The translations under genes were made by a program, and so were the position numbers. From JACVRW01 sp963821275 (lineage in GTDB: Bacteria; Actinomycetota; Thermoleophilia; Solirubrobacterales; Thermoleophilaceae), in assembly GCA_963821275.1 (NCBI GenBank), contig CAWGDF010000011.1, forward strand, positions 372,001 to 436,000: DNA of 64,000 nt, in the 5' to 3' direction. Shown here one piece after another: positions 8,868 through 16,865 of this stretch. The notes under the pieces were generated by a model. That model saw only the letters and a program-made list of their open reading frames with translations, was not told where the DNA came from and made no database searches. Positions within the stretch are counted from its first letter, which is position 1. Each line of letters starts with the position of its first letter.

Positions 8868-9927
8868 TTACCAGTTCTTGACGTAGCCGCTGGTGATCTC
8901 CCGGCCGGGCTTGCGCCACTCCGGCTCGACGTCGTACTCCCGTTTGATGTTGCCGGTTGCGGAAGAACTTGACGATCGGACCGAGCGTGAAGCGCTCAAC
9001 GTTGGCCGCCGCGTTGCCGTACCTGTCCGGGTCCATGAAGGGCATGTACTTGTCCGGGAAGCCGGGCATCGTGCACGCCATGCAGATGCCGCCCACGTTG
9101 GGGCAGCCGCCGAGGCCGTTCTGCCAGCCGCGCACCGGCACGTTGCACTTCACCACCGGGCCCTTGCAGCCCAGCTTGACCAGGCAGCGGGGGTCGTCGC
9201 CGTACTCGGTGGCGAACTGACCCTCCTCGACGAAGCCGGCGCGGTTGCAGCTCTCCCGCACGGTGCGCTCGAACAGCCACTTCGGGCGCAGCGCCTCGTC
9301 CAGCTCCGGCGCCGGCGCCATGCCGGCGAGGTGGAAGACCAGGTACATGAGCGTCTCGGTGGTGTTGTCCGGCTGGGCCGGGCAGCCCGGGATGCACACC
9401 ACCGGCAGGCCGGCCTTGGACTTCCACTTCCAGCCCAGGTAGTCGGGCAGGCCCATGGCGCCGGTCGGGTTGTTCTTCATCGCCGGGATGCCGCCGTAGG
9501 TGGCGCAGGTGCCGACCGCGACCACCGCGGCCGCCTTCGGCGCCAGGCGATCGACCCACTCGTTGGTGGTGATTGGCTGCCCGGTCTCCGGGTCGTCTCC
9601 CATCCCGGTCCAGTGGCCCTCGCCGTTGATCTCCTCGTTGGGGATCGAGCCCTCGACAACCAGCACGAAGGGGTCCAGCTCCCCCTTCTCGGCCTGGTAC
9701 CAGGCCTCCATGAACTCCGCGCCGTTCTCGAACGCCAGCACCGGGTTGTGGACCACGACCTTGGGCATGCCAGGGATGACCCCGGTGATGATGTCCTCGA
9801 GGCTGGGGTTGGTGGCGGAGGTCATGGCTACCGAGTCGCCGTCGCACGACAACCCGGTTGTCATCCAGATCACGTGGGCGGTGACCGCCTCGGTGTCGGC
9901 CTGGTTGTCTACGAACTGGGTTGCCAT
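8868..9927 (-). CDS. hhyS: Group 1h [NiFe]-hydrogenase small subunit (frame break near 8955)
   Basis: FeS subunit that relays electrons from the [NiFe] site. The cysteine motifs are in order: WMTTGLSCDGDS, VGTCATYGG, IPGCPAQPD, then ESCNRAGF, DPRCLVKLGCKGPVVKCNVP, and GCPNVGGICMACTMPGFPD. There is no Tat signal peptide, as usual for group 1h. After GPIVKFFRN one extra C shifts the frame; removing it restores GNIKREYDVEPEWRKPGREI and an end in KNW at TAA 8868. The uncorrected frame runs on over the large-subunit gene. Starts 15 bases after the hypE stop. Confidence 0.95.
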
Positions 9928-9941
9928 TCGGCTCCTCTCGC

Positions 9942-11086
9942 TCAGCAGATTCGCGGCAGCGGATCGCCGGCCAGCAGGTCCATGACCCTGCGGCCGCCGA
10001 ACGCGGTGTCCACCAGCACCATCCCCGGCGGCTCGGTCTTGACCTCGCCGATCTCCGCCGCGTCTTCACAGCCCTCGACCGAGCGCAGCGCGGCCAGCGC
10101 CGCCTCGGCCCCCTCCGGCGCAACGAAGGCCACCAGCTTGCCCTCGTTGGCCACGTACATCGGATCGATCCCGAGCAGCTCCGCCGCTCCGGCCACCTGC
10201 GGCTTCACCGGCACGGCGGCCTCGCTCGCCAGCACCGCCACGCCGGAGGCGCGGGCCAGCTCGTTCAGCACCGACGCCACGCCGCCCCGGGTGGCGTCGC
10301 GCAGGCAGCGCAGCGCCGGGCCGGACTCCTCGAGCAGCGCGTCCACCGCCGGCCACAGCGAGCGGGTGTCGGACTCGATCTCCGCCTCGAGCTCGAACTC
10401 GCCGCGCGCCAGCATGATCGCCGTGCCGTGCTCGCCGATCGAGCCCGACACCAGCACCCGGTCGCCCGGGGCGCAGCGCGGCCGGCGACAGGTTGGCCCG
10501 CGGGTCGGCCACGCCGATCCCGCTCGTGCAGATGTACATGCCGTCCGCGTGACCGCGCTCCACCACCTTGGTGTCGCCCGTGATCACCGCCACCCCGGCC
10601 TCCGCCGCGGCTTCCGCCACCGCCTCGACCTCGGCCTTCAGGTCCTCGGCGGCCAGGCCCTCCTCCAGCACCAGCGACAGCCCCAGCGCGAGCGGCCGAG
10701 CGCCGGACACGGCGAGGTCGTTCACCGTGCCGTTCACGGCGAGCTCCCCGATCGAGCCGCCCGGAAAGCGCAGCGGCCGCACCACGAAGCTGTCGGTGGT
10801 CAGCGCGAGGCCGGCGCCGTTCACGGACACCGTTCCCGCGTCGCCCAGCTCGGCCAGCGCGTCGTTCTCGAGCGCCGGCAGCAGCACTCCCTCGATCAGC
10901 GACTGCGTGGCCTTGCCGCCTGCCCCGTGCGACATGGTGATCCGGTCGTCCTTGAAGCGGGCGCGCTTGCCGCGGGCGGTCTCGATGATGCCGAGGATCC
11001 GCTCCTCCCGGATGGAGTGCTGCGGTGCTCGCCCGGCCGCCGCCCGGGCTGCGCTCCTCGCCCGGCGTGGCCGCGGTCTCGCTCAC
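9942..11086 (-). CDS. hypE: Hydrogenase maturation factor HypE (two frame breaks, near 10468 and 11035)
   Basis: HypE dehydrates the carbamoyl group on its C-terminal cysteine to thiocyanate, donating CN to iron on the HypC-HypD complex. The protein ends in the expected GDPLPRIC. The AIRS-like core begins ITMSHGAGGKATQSLIEG. Near 10468 one extra base in CCCCGGG breaks RPGDRVLVSGSIGEHG. Near 11035 another shift separates the GTG start region (VSETAATPGEERSPGGG) from QHSIREERILGII. Both are in G/C runs, so assembly error is likely. The start overlaps the hypD stop (GTGTGA). Confidence 0.9.
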
Positions 11087-12199
11087 ACGACCTCCCTTTC
11101 GCGGGCGTAGCGGCCGTAGTTGTAGTAGGCCGCGCAAGCGCCCTCGGGGGAGACCATGCAGGTGCCGATCGGCCGCTCGGGCGTGCAGGCGGTGCCGAAC
11201 ACCTTGCACTCCCAGGGCTTGATCACGCCCTTGAGGACCTCACCGCACTGGCACGCCTTGGGGTCGGCCACGCGCACTCCCGGCACCTCGTAGCGCCGCT
11301 CGGCGTCCAGGTCGGCGTAGGCCTCGGTGAGGGCGAGCGCGCTCTGGGAGATGAAGCCCAGCCCGCGCCACTCGAAGTGCGGGCGCAGCTCGAACACCTC
11401 CGCCATGACCTCGAGCGCGCTGCAGGTTTCCCTCGTAGGGGACCACGCGCTTGTACTGGTTCTCGACCTCGCAGCGCCCCTGGGCCAGCTGGCGAAGGAT
11501 CATCTGGACCGACTGCAGGACGTCGAGCGGCTCGAAGCCGGAGATCACCACCGGGCGGCTGTAGTCCGCCGGGATGAACTCGAAGGGGCGGGCGCCCACC
11601 ACCGTGGAGACGTGGCCGGGCCCGATGAAGCCGTCGAGGCGCAGGTCGGGCGAGTCGAGCAGCGCGCGCAGCGGCGGCACGATCGTCACGTGGTTGCACA
11701 TGCAGAAGAAGTTCGGGACGCCGTCCGCCCGCGCGCGCTTGAGCGTGAGGGCCGTCGACGGGGCCGTGGTCTCGAAGCCGATGGCGAAGAACACGACGTC
11801 GCGGTCCGGGTTCTTCTTGGCGATGCGCAGCGCGTCCAGGGGCGAGTAGACCATGCGCACGTCGGCTCCGTCGGCCTTCGCCTCGAGCAGGCTGCCCTGC
11901 GATCCGGGCACGCGCATCATGTCGCCGAAGCAGGTGAAGATCACGCCCTCGGTCTTCGCGATGGCGATGCCGTCGTCCACCCGGCCCATCGGGATCACGC
12001 ACACCGGGCAGCCCGGCCCGTGCACCAGCTCGACGTTCTCCGGCAGCAGGTCGTCGATGCCGTACTTGTAGATCGAGTGGGTGTGGCCGCCGCACACCTC
12101 CATGACCTTGTAGTGGCGGCCGGGCTCGACCAGCCCGAGGATCTCGCCGGAGAGGACGCGGCCGAGCTCCGCGTCCCGGAACTCGTCTACGAACCTCAT
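11083..12199 (-). CDS. hypD: Hydrogenase maturation factor HypD (frame break near 11420)
   Basis: FeS protein that forms the scaffold for Fe(CN)2CO assembly with HypC and HypE. The conserved blocks are present: KVMEVCGGHTHSIYKYG, VHGPGCPVCVIP, TCFGDMMRVPGS, FFAIGFETTAPSTA, FIGPGHVSTVVGA. The C-terminal part in the next frame contains FEWRGLGFISQSAL, CQCGEVLKG and CTPERPIGTCMVSPEGACAAYY, which carries the cluster cysteines. The shift lies after VVPYEGN near 11420. Without correction the protein would lose the cluster-binding region. ATG overlaps the second hypC-like gene's stop. Confidence 0.93.
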
Positions 12200-12416
12200 G
12201 CGCCGGCTCCGATCCGCTGCAGGGCGGTGCCCGCATGGACAAGGAGGGCGTCGCCCGGGCGGACGACGCCCACCAGGCCGATCTCCACCGTCTCCCTCTC
12301 TCCCTCACCGGTGGCGCACAGCGCCAGCTCGCGCTCGCTGTCCACGCGGACCACGGTCAGCTCGACGCCACGTCCCCGCAGGTGATGCAACCCACGTCGT
12401 GGTCGCAGAAGCTCAC
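12196..12416 (-). CDS. Second, divergent HypC-like protein with an N-terminal Cys/His motif (frame break near 12370)
   Basis: About 73 residues when read across one missing base near 12370. The N-terminus is VSFCDHDVGCITCGDV, then an OB-fold HypC-like part (ELTVVRVDSERELALC... VEIGLVGVVRPGDALLVHAG). It lacks the MCLAIPG start of true HypC whose Cys2 binds iron, and instead has a C-x2-H-x3-C-x2-C cluster. The GTG start overlaps the hypC stop and its stop overlaps the hypD ATG, so it is coupled to both. Similar small HupF/HypC-family proteins occur in actinobacterial clusters; their exact role is unknown to me. Confidence 0.75.
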
Positions 12417-12692
12417 TCGATCACGCTCGCCTTGAGCTCCTCTAGCTCCTGCTCGTAGTCCTCCCCCATCCCCTCGAGCAGCCTGCGCGTGGCGAGCGCC
12501 TCCTCCTCGTCGACCTTCGACAGCGCGAAGCCGACGTGGATCAGGACCCAGTCGCCTATCCGGGCGCCCTGCGCCGTCGTCGTCCAGCAGACCGATGTTG
12601 ACACTGCGCTGGACGCCTGCGACGTCGACCTTGGCCAGCCGGTTGGCGTCGTCGACGATCTCGATGATCTGTCCTGGAATGGCCAGGCACAC
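12413..12692 (-). CDS. hypC: Hydrogenase assembly chaperone HypC (frame break near 12570)
   Basis: First gene of the hydrogenase operon. Starts GTG-TGC, giving the HypC N-terminus (M)CLAIPGQIIEIV with the essential Cys2. It continues VDVAGVQRSVNIGLLDDDG, then after a shift near 12570 GARIGDWVLIHVGFALSKVDEEEA. About 92 residues, the usual size. HypC carries iron with HypD and then chaperones the large subunit. A strong GGAGGAGG ribosome site lies just upstream of the start. Confidence 0.92.
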
Positions 12693-12789
12693 GGTCGGCG
12701 CCCCCTCCTCCGGGAATACAGATCTGTCTATCAGCTTGTACACGAGCAGGTTGCGAAGGCAGGCCGATCGAGGTGTGGCGAAGGCGGAT
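12693..12789 (-). promoter_or_regulatory. Leader region of the hydrogenase operon with a perfect 10-bp palindrome
   Basis: The 97-bp gap between the DUF1385 stop and hypC holds ACAGATCTGT at 12718-12727, a perfect palindrome about 25 bases before the hypC start, and the GGAGG ribosome site. AT-rich bases around it (GTACAAGCTGATAGACAG on the minus strand) could be promoter elements, but I cannot place a -35/-10 pair with confidence. The palindrome is a BglII site by sequence and might be chance. Read-through from the DUF1385 gene is also possible. Confidence 0.35.
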
Positions 12790-13824
12790 TTACGCAACGA
12801 CCTCCATGCCGACCTTGTCCTCGTCCGACGCCGCCAGGGGGTTCTCCACCGCGAGCACCGCCTCGAGGGACGCGATGGCCACCGCAAGCTGGGACAGATC
12901 GGGCTCGCGCGTGGTCAGGCGCTGCAGCTGGATGCCCGGCCACATCAGCGCGCGGGCCCAGCGCTTGGTGCGGTTGCGCCCGAACCACTTGATCAGCTCG
13001 AAGGCCAGCCCGGCCACCACCGGGATGCCGACCACGCGCGAGATGAACAGCCACTGCCAGTCGAGCTTGCCGAGCGGCGCGAACACAACGATGGCCACGA
13101 TCATCACCAGCAGCAGGAAGCTGGTGCCGCAGCGGGGATGGAAGCGCGAGAACTGCTGCGCGGTCTCGGGTGTGAGCGGCTGGCCTGCCTCGTAGCAGGA
13201 GATCGTCTTGTGCTCGGCCCCGTGGTACTGGAACACCCGCTGGAGATCCGGCATGCGCGAGATCAGCCACAGGTAGCCCAGGAAGATCGCGATCCGGATC
13301 AGCTTCTCGATGACCACGAACAGCAGCGAGCTCGGGATCTCGTCCCGGAACAGGTTGGTGAGGCCGGCCGGGAGCAGGAAGAAGAGCCCGATCGCGAACA
13401 GCAGCGCGAAGGCGATCGTGCCTGCCCACGCCTTGCCGCCGATCTCCTGGCCTCCGTCCTCGCCCGGCGGCACCTGGTAGTTGGCCGAGATCCCGAGCGC
13501 CCGGAACCCGATCTTGAGCGACTCGGCCAGCGCCACGACACCGCGCACCACCGGGAGGCGCAGGAGGCGGTGGCGCTTGGTCCAGGAGACGAGCGGCTCC
13601 GAGACCACCTCGATCTCGCCCTTGGCTCCCTCCTTGGGGTTCGCTCCGCCGGCGGCGAGCTGCTCCTCGCTCGGCTTGCGCACCGCCACCGCCCAGGTGG
13701 AGATGCCGCGCATCATCACGCCCTCGAGCACGGCCTGACCGCCGATAGGCGCGTCCTTGGTGGCCTCGCGGGGGCGGTCCGGGGCGGCGCCGTTGCTGGA
13801 GGGAGAAGCGCTCACCGTCCCCAT
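12790..13824 (-). CDS. DUF1385 family membrane protein (YqhQ-like)
   Basis: 344 residues. The family signature GGQAVLEGVMMRG is near residue 28, followed by FHPRCGTSFLLLVMI and YHGAEHKTISCYEAG, both typical of DUF1385. About four to five hydrophobic segments (IAFALLFAIGLFFLLPAGL; LLFVVIEKLIRIAIFLGYLWLI; LLLVMIVAIVVFAPLG) mark an inner-membrane protein. The molecular function is unknown. In many bacteria the gene lies near rpmE and prfA, and rpmE is indeed 0.9 kb upstream here, with a secreted protein between. Confidence 0.9.
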   Translation of the reverse strand: MGTVSASPSSNGAAPDRPREATKDAPIGGQAVLEGVMMRGISTWAVAVRKPSEEQLAAGGANPKEGAKGEIEVVSEPLVSWTKRHRLLRLPVVRGVVALAESLKIGFRALGISANYQVPPGEDGGQEIGGKAWAGTIAFALLFAIGLFFLLPAGLTNLFRDEIPSSLLFVVIEKLIRIAIFLGYLWLISRMPDLQRVFQYHGAEHKTISCYEAGQPLTPETAQQFSRFHPRCGTSFLLLVMIVAIVVFAPLGKLDWQWLFISRVVGIPVVAGLAFELIKWFGRNRTKRWARALMWPGIQLQRLTTREPDLSQLAVAIASLEAVLAVENPLAASDEDKVGMEVVA

Positions 13825-13849
13825 CGTAACGTGGGTCGGTCGGCGCGCC

Positions 13850-14602
13850 TCAGCGCCGTGGGAGCTCGGAGCAGCTCAGCAGCTGGGCGTTGTCGGCCTC
13901 GAAGGTCTCGGCGACCAGGCCGTCGGGATCGGCCCGCGCCTCGACGACCTGCCCGCAGTCCGGCCCGCGGAACACGAGCTTCTGCTGCTCACCGGGACCC
14001 AATGCGGGCACGGTCCGGGTGTCGACGATGTTCCCGTCCACGGTCAGGCGCGCCGCGGCCGCGGTTGCCGCGGCCCGCCCGGCGTTGCTGAGCGAAACCA
14101 CATAGCGGACCACGCCCGCGACCTTGGTGCCCTCGGCCCCGGTGACCCGCGCGCGCAGGTTGGGAAGCGCCTCGTACTGGCGGCAGACGGGCGACAAACG
14201 GCGGGCGCGCCGGAGCACGCGTCGGCTCGCCGACCACCAGCGGAAGTCCACGCGCATGCGGTAGGCCGCGTTCAGGGCGAGGTTGCGGACCCCCTGGCGG
14301 TAGGCGAACGCCCCCACGCCAACCTTCGACCTCCGCCAGCCCTGAAGGCCCGGAGCCTCGACGGCCTCGAAGCCGTGACCGGTGTGCTCCTGCAGCGTGA
14401 AGCGCATTCCCATCCGCGAGCTGCCCGGCAGCCGGCTCATCCGGCCGCGGAAGACCGCGGCGTGCGCGGCCAGCGAACAGTCCACGAGCTTCACCTTGAC
14501 GGGCAGCCGGGCGGCCGCAGGCGAGGCCCCCAGGGCAGGGGCCGTCGCCGGCGCCAGAGCGCCGAGGAGGCCGAGTGCCGTGACTGCGAGCCGCAGGCGC
14601 AT
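13850..14602 (-). CDS. Secreted protein with a CARDB-like domain
   Basis: 250 residues with a signal peptide (MRLRLAVTALGLLGALAPATAPALGASPA). The C-terminal ~90 residues (LPNLRARVTGAEGTKVAGVVRYVVSLSN...GEQQKLVFRGPDC...ADPDGLVAETFEADN) follow the CARDB adhesion-domain pattern, ending in the typical DxxxxVxExxExDN. The central part (residues 40-145) has Arg-rich stretches and four cysteines overall, perhaps in disulfides. It is outside the cell by prediction; its ligand is unknown. It lies between rpmE and the DUF1385 gene. Confidence 0.75.
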   Translation of the reverse strand: MRLRLAVTALGLLGALAPATAPALGASPAAARLPVKVKLVDCSLAAHAAVFRGRMSRLPGSSRMGMRFTLQEHTGHGFEAVEAPGLQGWRRSKVGVGAFAYRQGVRNLALNAAYRMRVDFRWWSASRRVLRRARRLSPVCRQYEALPNLRARVTGAEGTKVAGVVRYVVSLSNAGRAAATAAAARLTVDGNIVDTRTVPALGPGEQQKLVFRGPDCGQVVEARADPDGLVAETFEADNAQLLSCSELPRR

Positions 14603-14674
14603 GCTCCGTGAGAACAGGCGCCGCGGCCGGGAGTTGCGCCCGGGGGGGTAAGGCGCTTTATGTCGTCATCTCAC

Positions 14675-14707
14675 GGCAAAAAGCGCCTAGCCCCCGTCGG
14701 GGGCTAG
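14675..14707 (-). terminator. Intrinsic terminator of rpmE
   Basis: Perfect 9-bp stem CTAGCCCCC / GGGGGCTAG (14687-14707) with a 3-base loop. Reading the minus strand it is followed by GGCGC and a run of five T (14678-14682). The rpmE stop codon lies inside the stem. A second overlapping inverted repeat (AGGCGCTTT at 14651 and AAAGCGCCT at 14680) may form an alternative hairpin. Confidence 0.8.
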
Positions 14708-14910
14708 CGGCGCGAGCGCGCCGCGCGGCGGCGGAAGCGCTCCACCCGGCCGCCGCTGTCGACCAGCTTCTGCCGGCCGGTGTAGAAGGGGTGGCAGTTG
14801 GAGCAGATCTCCACGTGCAGCTCGGGCTTGGTGGACCGGGTCCAGAACTCGTTGCCGCAGGTGCAGCGGACGTGCGAGGGGCCGTATTCAGGATGGATAT
14901 CGGGCTTCAT
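14704..14910 (-). CDS. rpmE: 50S ribosomal protein L31
   Basis: 68 residues beginning MKPDIHPEYGPSHVRCTCGN. The zinc-binding form (C+): cysteines in VRCTCGNEF and EICSNCHPFYTGRQKLVDSGGRVERF, the L31 signature. ATG at 14910 is preceded by AAGGAA and, 12 bases upstream, a TATACT -10 box, so the leader is very short. It is divergent from the RAM-domain gene, only 39 bp away. Confidence 0.97.
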   Translation of the reverse strand: MKPDIHPEYGPSHVRCTCGNEFWTRSTKPELHVEICSNCHPFYTGRQKLVDSGGRVERFRRRAARSRR

Positions 14911-14949
14911 CGTTCCTTCGAGTATAGGGTCCGTTTTGGTGTTCCCCGA
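14911..14949. promoter_or_regulatory. Compact divergent promoter between rpmE and the RAM-domain gene
   Basis: A 39-bp gap serves both start codons. TATACT on the minus strand (14922-14927 area) fits a -10 for rpmE; the same bases read TATAGG/TAGGGT on the plus strand and could serve the other gene. The two -10 elements would overlap, so the promoters should exclude each other. No good -35 is seen for either. Confidence 0.45.
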
Positions 14950-15225
14950 ATGACCCACGCGGTGGTGCTGATCAAGGCCGAGCGCGAGGCGATGGCCGCT
15001 CTCGGAGGCCAGCTGGCAGACGTCGAGGGGGTCGCCGAGGCCTACTCGGTCACCGGTCACTGGGACTTCGTGGCCATCCTGCGGGTGGCGCGGCCGGAGG
15101 AGCTCGCGGACCTCGTCACCGACCGCCTCGCCCGCATCCGCGGCATCGAGGACACCTACACGATGGTGGCCTTCGAGGTGTTCTCTCAGCACGACCTCGA
15201 GTCGATGTTCTCCATCGGGGGCTGA
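14950..15225 (+). CDS. Stand-alone RAM (Lrp/AsnC effector-binding) domain protein
   Basis: 91 residues that match only the C-terminal ligand-binding/oligomerisation domain of Lrp/AsnC regulators (AVVLIKAEREAM...LADVEGVAEAYSVTGHWDFVAILRV...IRGIEDTYTMVAFEVFSQHDLE). There is no DNA-binding helix-turn-helix. I chose ATG 14950 because upstream in-frame sequence belongs to the rpmE antisense strand. Such single-domain proteins are thought to bind amino acids and modulate partners. Its 3' end overlaps the 3' end of the convergent MFS gene by 40 bp. Confidence 0.85.
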   Translation: MTHAVVLIKAEREAMAALGGQLADVEGVAEAYSVTGHWDFVAILRVARPEELADLVTDRLARIRGIEDTYTMVAFEVFSQHDLESMFSIGG

Positions 15226-16865
15226 CGCTCACGCACGACCTGCTCCGCGGCGGCGACGCTGGCCGGATGGCAGGTCACCGCCTCGACGAACGGCTCGGCG
15301 TCCAAGGCGTACACCAGCGCCGCCCCGGCCGCCCTCACGGTCGCGGTGCAGGGCACGCCCCGCAGGAGGGAGATCTCGCCGACCCCGTCACCCCGACTGA
15401 CGGTGGCCACCGACGCGCCGCCGCGCGTGACCTCGAGCGCGCCGTCGGCCACGACGTAGTAGCCGCGGCCGGGCTGGCCCTGCTCGATCAGCGACTCGCC
15501 CGCGGAGAGTGACAGAGGGGTGAGCGCGTGCGCCAGGCCCTCGAGCGCCCGCGCCCCAAGGGGCTCGAAGATCGGCACCGAACGCAGGAGGGCAACCTCC
15601 ACGACGGGAACGTCGGCATGGGCGTCGACCTCACGGAGGCGACGCGCCGTCGTCACGAGCACGACGACGATGAACACGGCCAGGCCCGCCATCGCATGGT
15701 CGGGACCCAATAGCGCGACGAGCGCCGCCGCCAGCAGCGAGCCCAGCGCCAGTCCGATCGAGTCGAGGGTCTCCAGAAGGCCGAAGACACGGGCGAGCAC
15801 GGCGGACGGGGCCGTGCGCTGGAGCAGCGTGCGGGCGGCGACGTCCAGGACGGTCCGCGCGCCCCCGGCCACCGCGAGCAGCAGGAACGCCGCGACCACA
15901 CCGGCTCCCAGGCCGATGAGGAGCAGCGCGGCGCTGAGGGCCAGCACCGCGGCCGCAAGCGCCGGCGCGAGCCGCTCCCGGCCCACCAGCGTCACGGTCG
16001 CCACGATGCCGAGCACGCCGCCGGCCCCGAAGGCGGCGTTCACGTATCCGGCTCCCGAGCCGCCCAGGCCGAGCACGTCCACGGCGAGCACGACGAAGAG
16101 CAGGTCGAGCGCGCCCACGATCACGAACTGCACACCCAACAGGCCGACCAACACACGCGCCGAGGGATCGCGGCGCGCTGCCATCAGGCCGGCTCCGAGC
16201 CGGGCCAGGGCTCCCTCCTCGGTCGCGGACCCGGCGGCGACGGCGGGAGCGCCATGCAGCGGCGCCGCGAGCAGGGCCGAGAGCGCCGCCACCGCGGCCA
16301 TCACGGCGAAGACGGCGCCCGGGCCGCTCAGCGCCAGCATCGCTCCGGTGGCAACCGGAGCGGCGAACACGCTGATGCTCTCGTTCCAGCCGCTGACCAC
16401 GTTGGTGGCGGTCAGCTCCTCGACGTCGCGCACCAGGGCGGGCGCGAGCACCGCCTGGGCCGGCCGGGTGACCGTGGTGGCGCTGGCCGCGGCCGCCGCC
16501 AGCAGGTAGACGACGAGCGGCGGGGCCGAGGCGATGAGCGCGACGGCGGTAGCGCCCATCGCGGCGGCCTGGGCCACGTATCCGAGCGCGAGCACTCGCC
16601 CCGGGTCGTGGCGGTCGGCCAGGCCGGCGGCGAAGGGCGCGGCGATGCCGGAGGGCGCGAGCTGGACCAGCGCCACCAGCCCGGCCTCGGTGGCCCCACC
16701 CTGCTCGTAGGCGTACACCAGCATGGCGATCCACACGGCCCACTCCGCGGCGTTGAAGCCCGCGAAGGCCAGCTGCAGCCGGCGCAGGTCGGCGCGGCCG
16801 AAGCCCCTGCCGAGCACGCGGCGGACCTGCGCGGCGTGCGCCGCCGGCCCGCGCTCGCTGGTCAC
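15186..16865 (-). CDS. MFS transporter with C-terminal cyclic-nucleotide-binding domain
   Basis: 559 residues. Residues ~25-415 are an MFS permease with about 12 hydrophobic segments (FAGFNAAEWAVWIAMLVYAYEQGG start; APFAAGLADRHDPGRVLALGY as motif A). Residues ~430-550 are a CNB domain: VPIFEPLGARALEGLA, ESLIEQGQPGRGYYVVADGALEV, GDGVGEISLLRGVPCTATVRA. The phosphate-binding Arg of canonical cAMP sites (PRTATV) is Cys here, so ligand binding is doubtful. GTG overlaps the decarboxylase stop, so the two are translated together. The substrate is unknown; the product of the upstream decarboxylase is a fair guess. Confidence 0.85.
   Translation of the reverse strand: MTSERGPAAHAAQVRRVLGRGFGRADLRRLQLAFAGFNAAEWAVWIAMLVYAYEQGGATEAGLVALVQLAPSGIAAPFAAGLADRHDPGRVLALGYVAQAAAMGATAVALIASAPPLVVYLLAAAAASATTVTRPAQAVLAPALVRDVEELTATNVVSGWNESISVFAAPVATGAMLALSGPGAVFAVMAAVAALSALLAAPLHGAPAVAAGSATEEGALARLGAGLMAARRDPSARVLVGLLGVQFVIVGALDLLFVVLAVDVLGLGGSGAGYVNAAFGAGGVLGIVATVTLVGRERLAPALAAAVLALSAALLLIGLGAGVVAAFLLLAVAGGARTVLDVAARTLLQRTAPSAVLARVFGLLETLDSIGLALGSLLAAALVALLGPDHAMAGLAVFIVVVLVTTARRLREVDAHADVPVVEVALLRSVPIFEPLGARALEGLAHALTPLSLSAGESLIEQGQPGRGYYVVADGALEVTRGGASVATVSRGDGVGEISLLRGVPCTATVRAAGAALVYALDAEPFVEAVTCHPASVAAAEQVVRERQPPMENIDSRSC

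Noticed and set aside
6165..8972. Very long open frame on the plus strand opposite the hydrogenase large subunit
   Set aside because: Shadow of the minus-strand hydrogenase genes; composition (His/Arg/Ala-rich) and lack of any domain are typical of antisense frames in GC-rich DNA.
9942..12692. Reading hypE, hypD and hypC as decayed pseudogenes
   Set aside because: Both sides of each break keep all key motifs, breaks lie in G/C runs, and the same error type hits unrelated genes elsewhere in the window.
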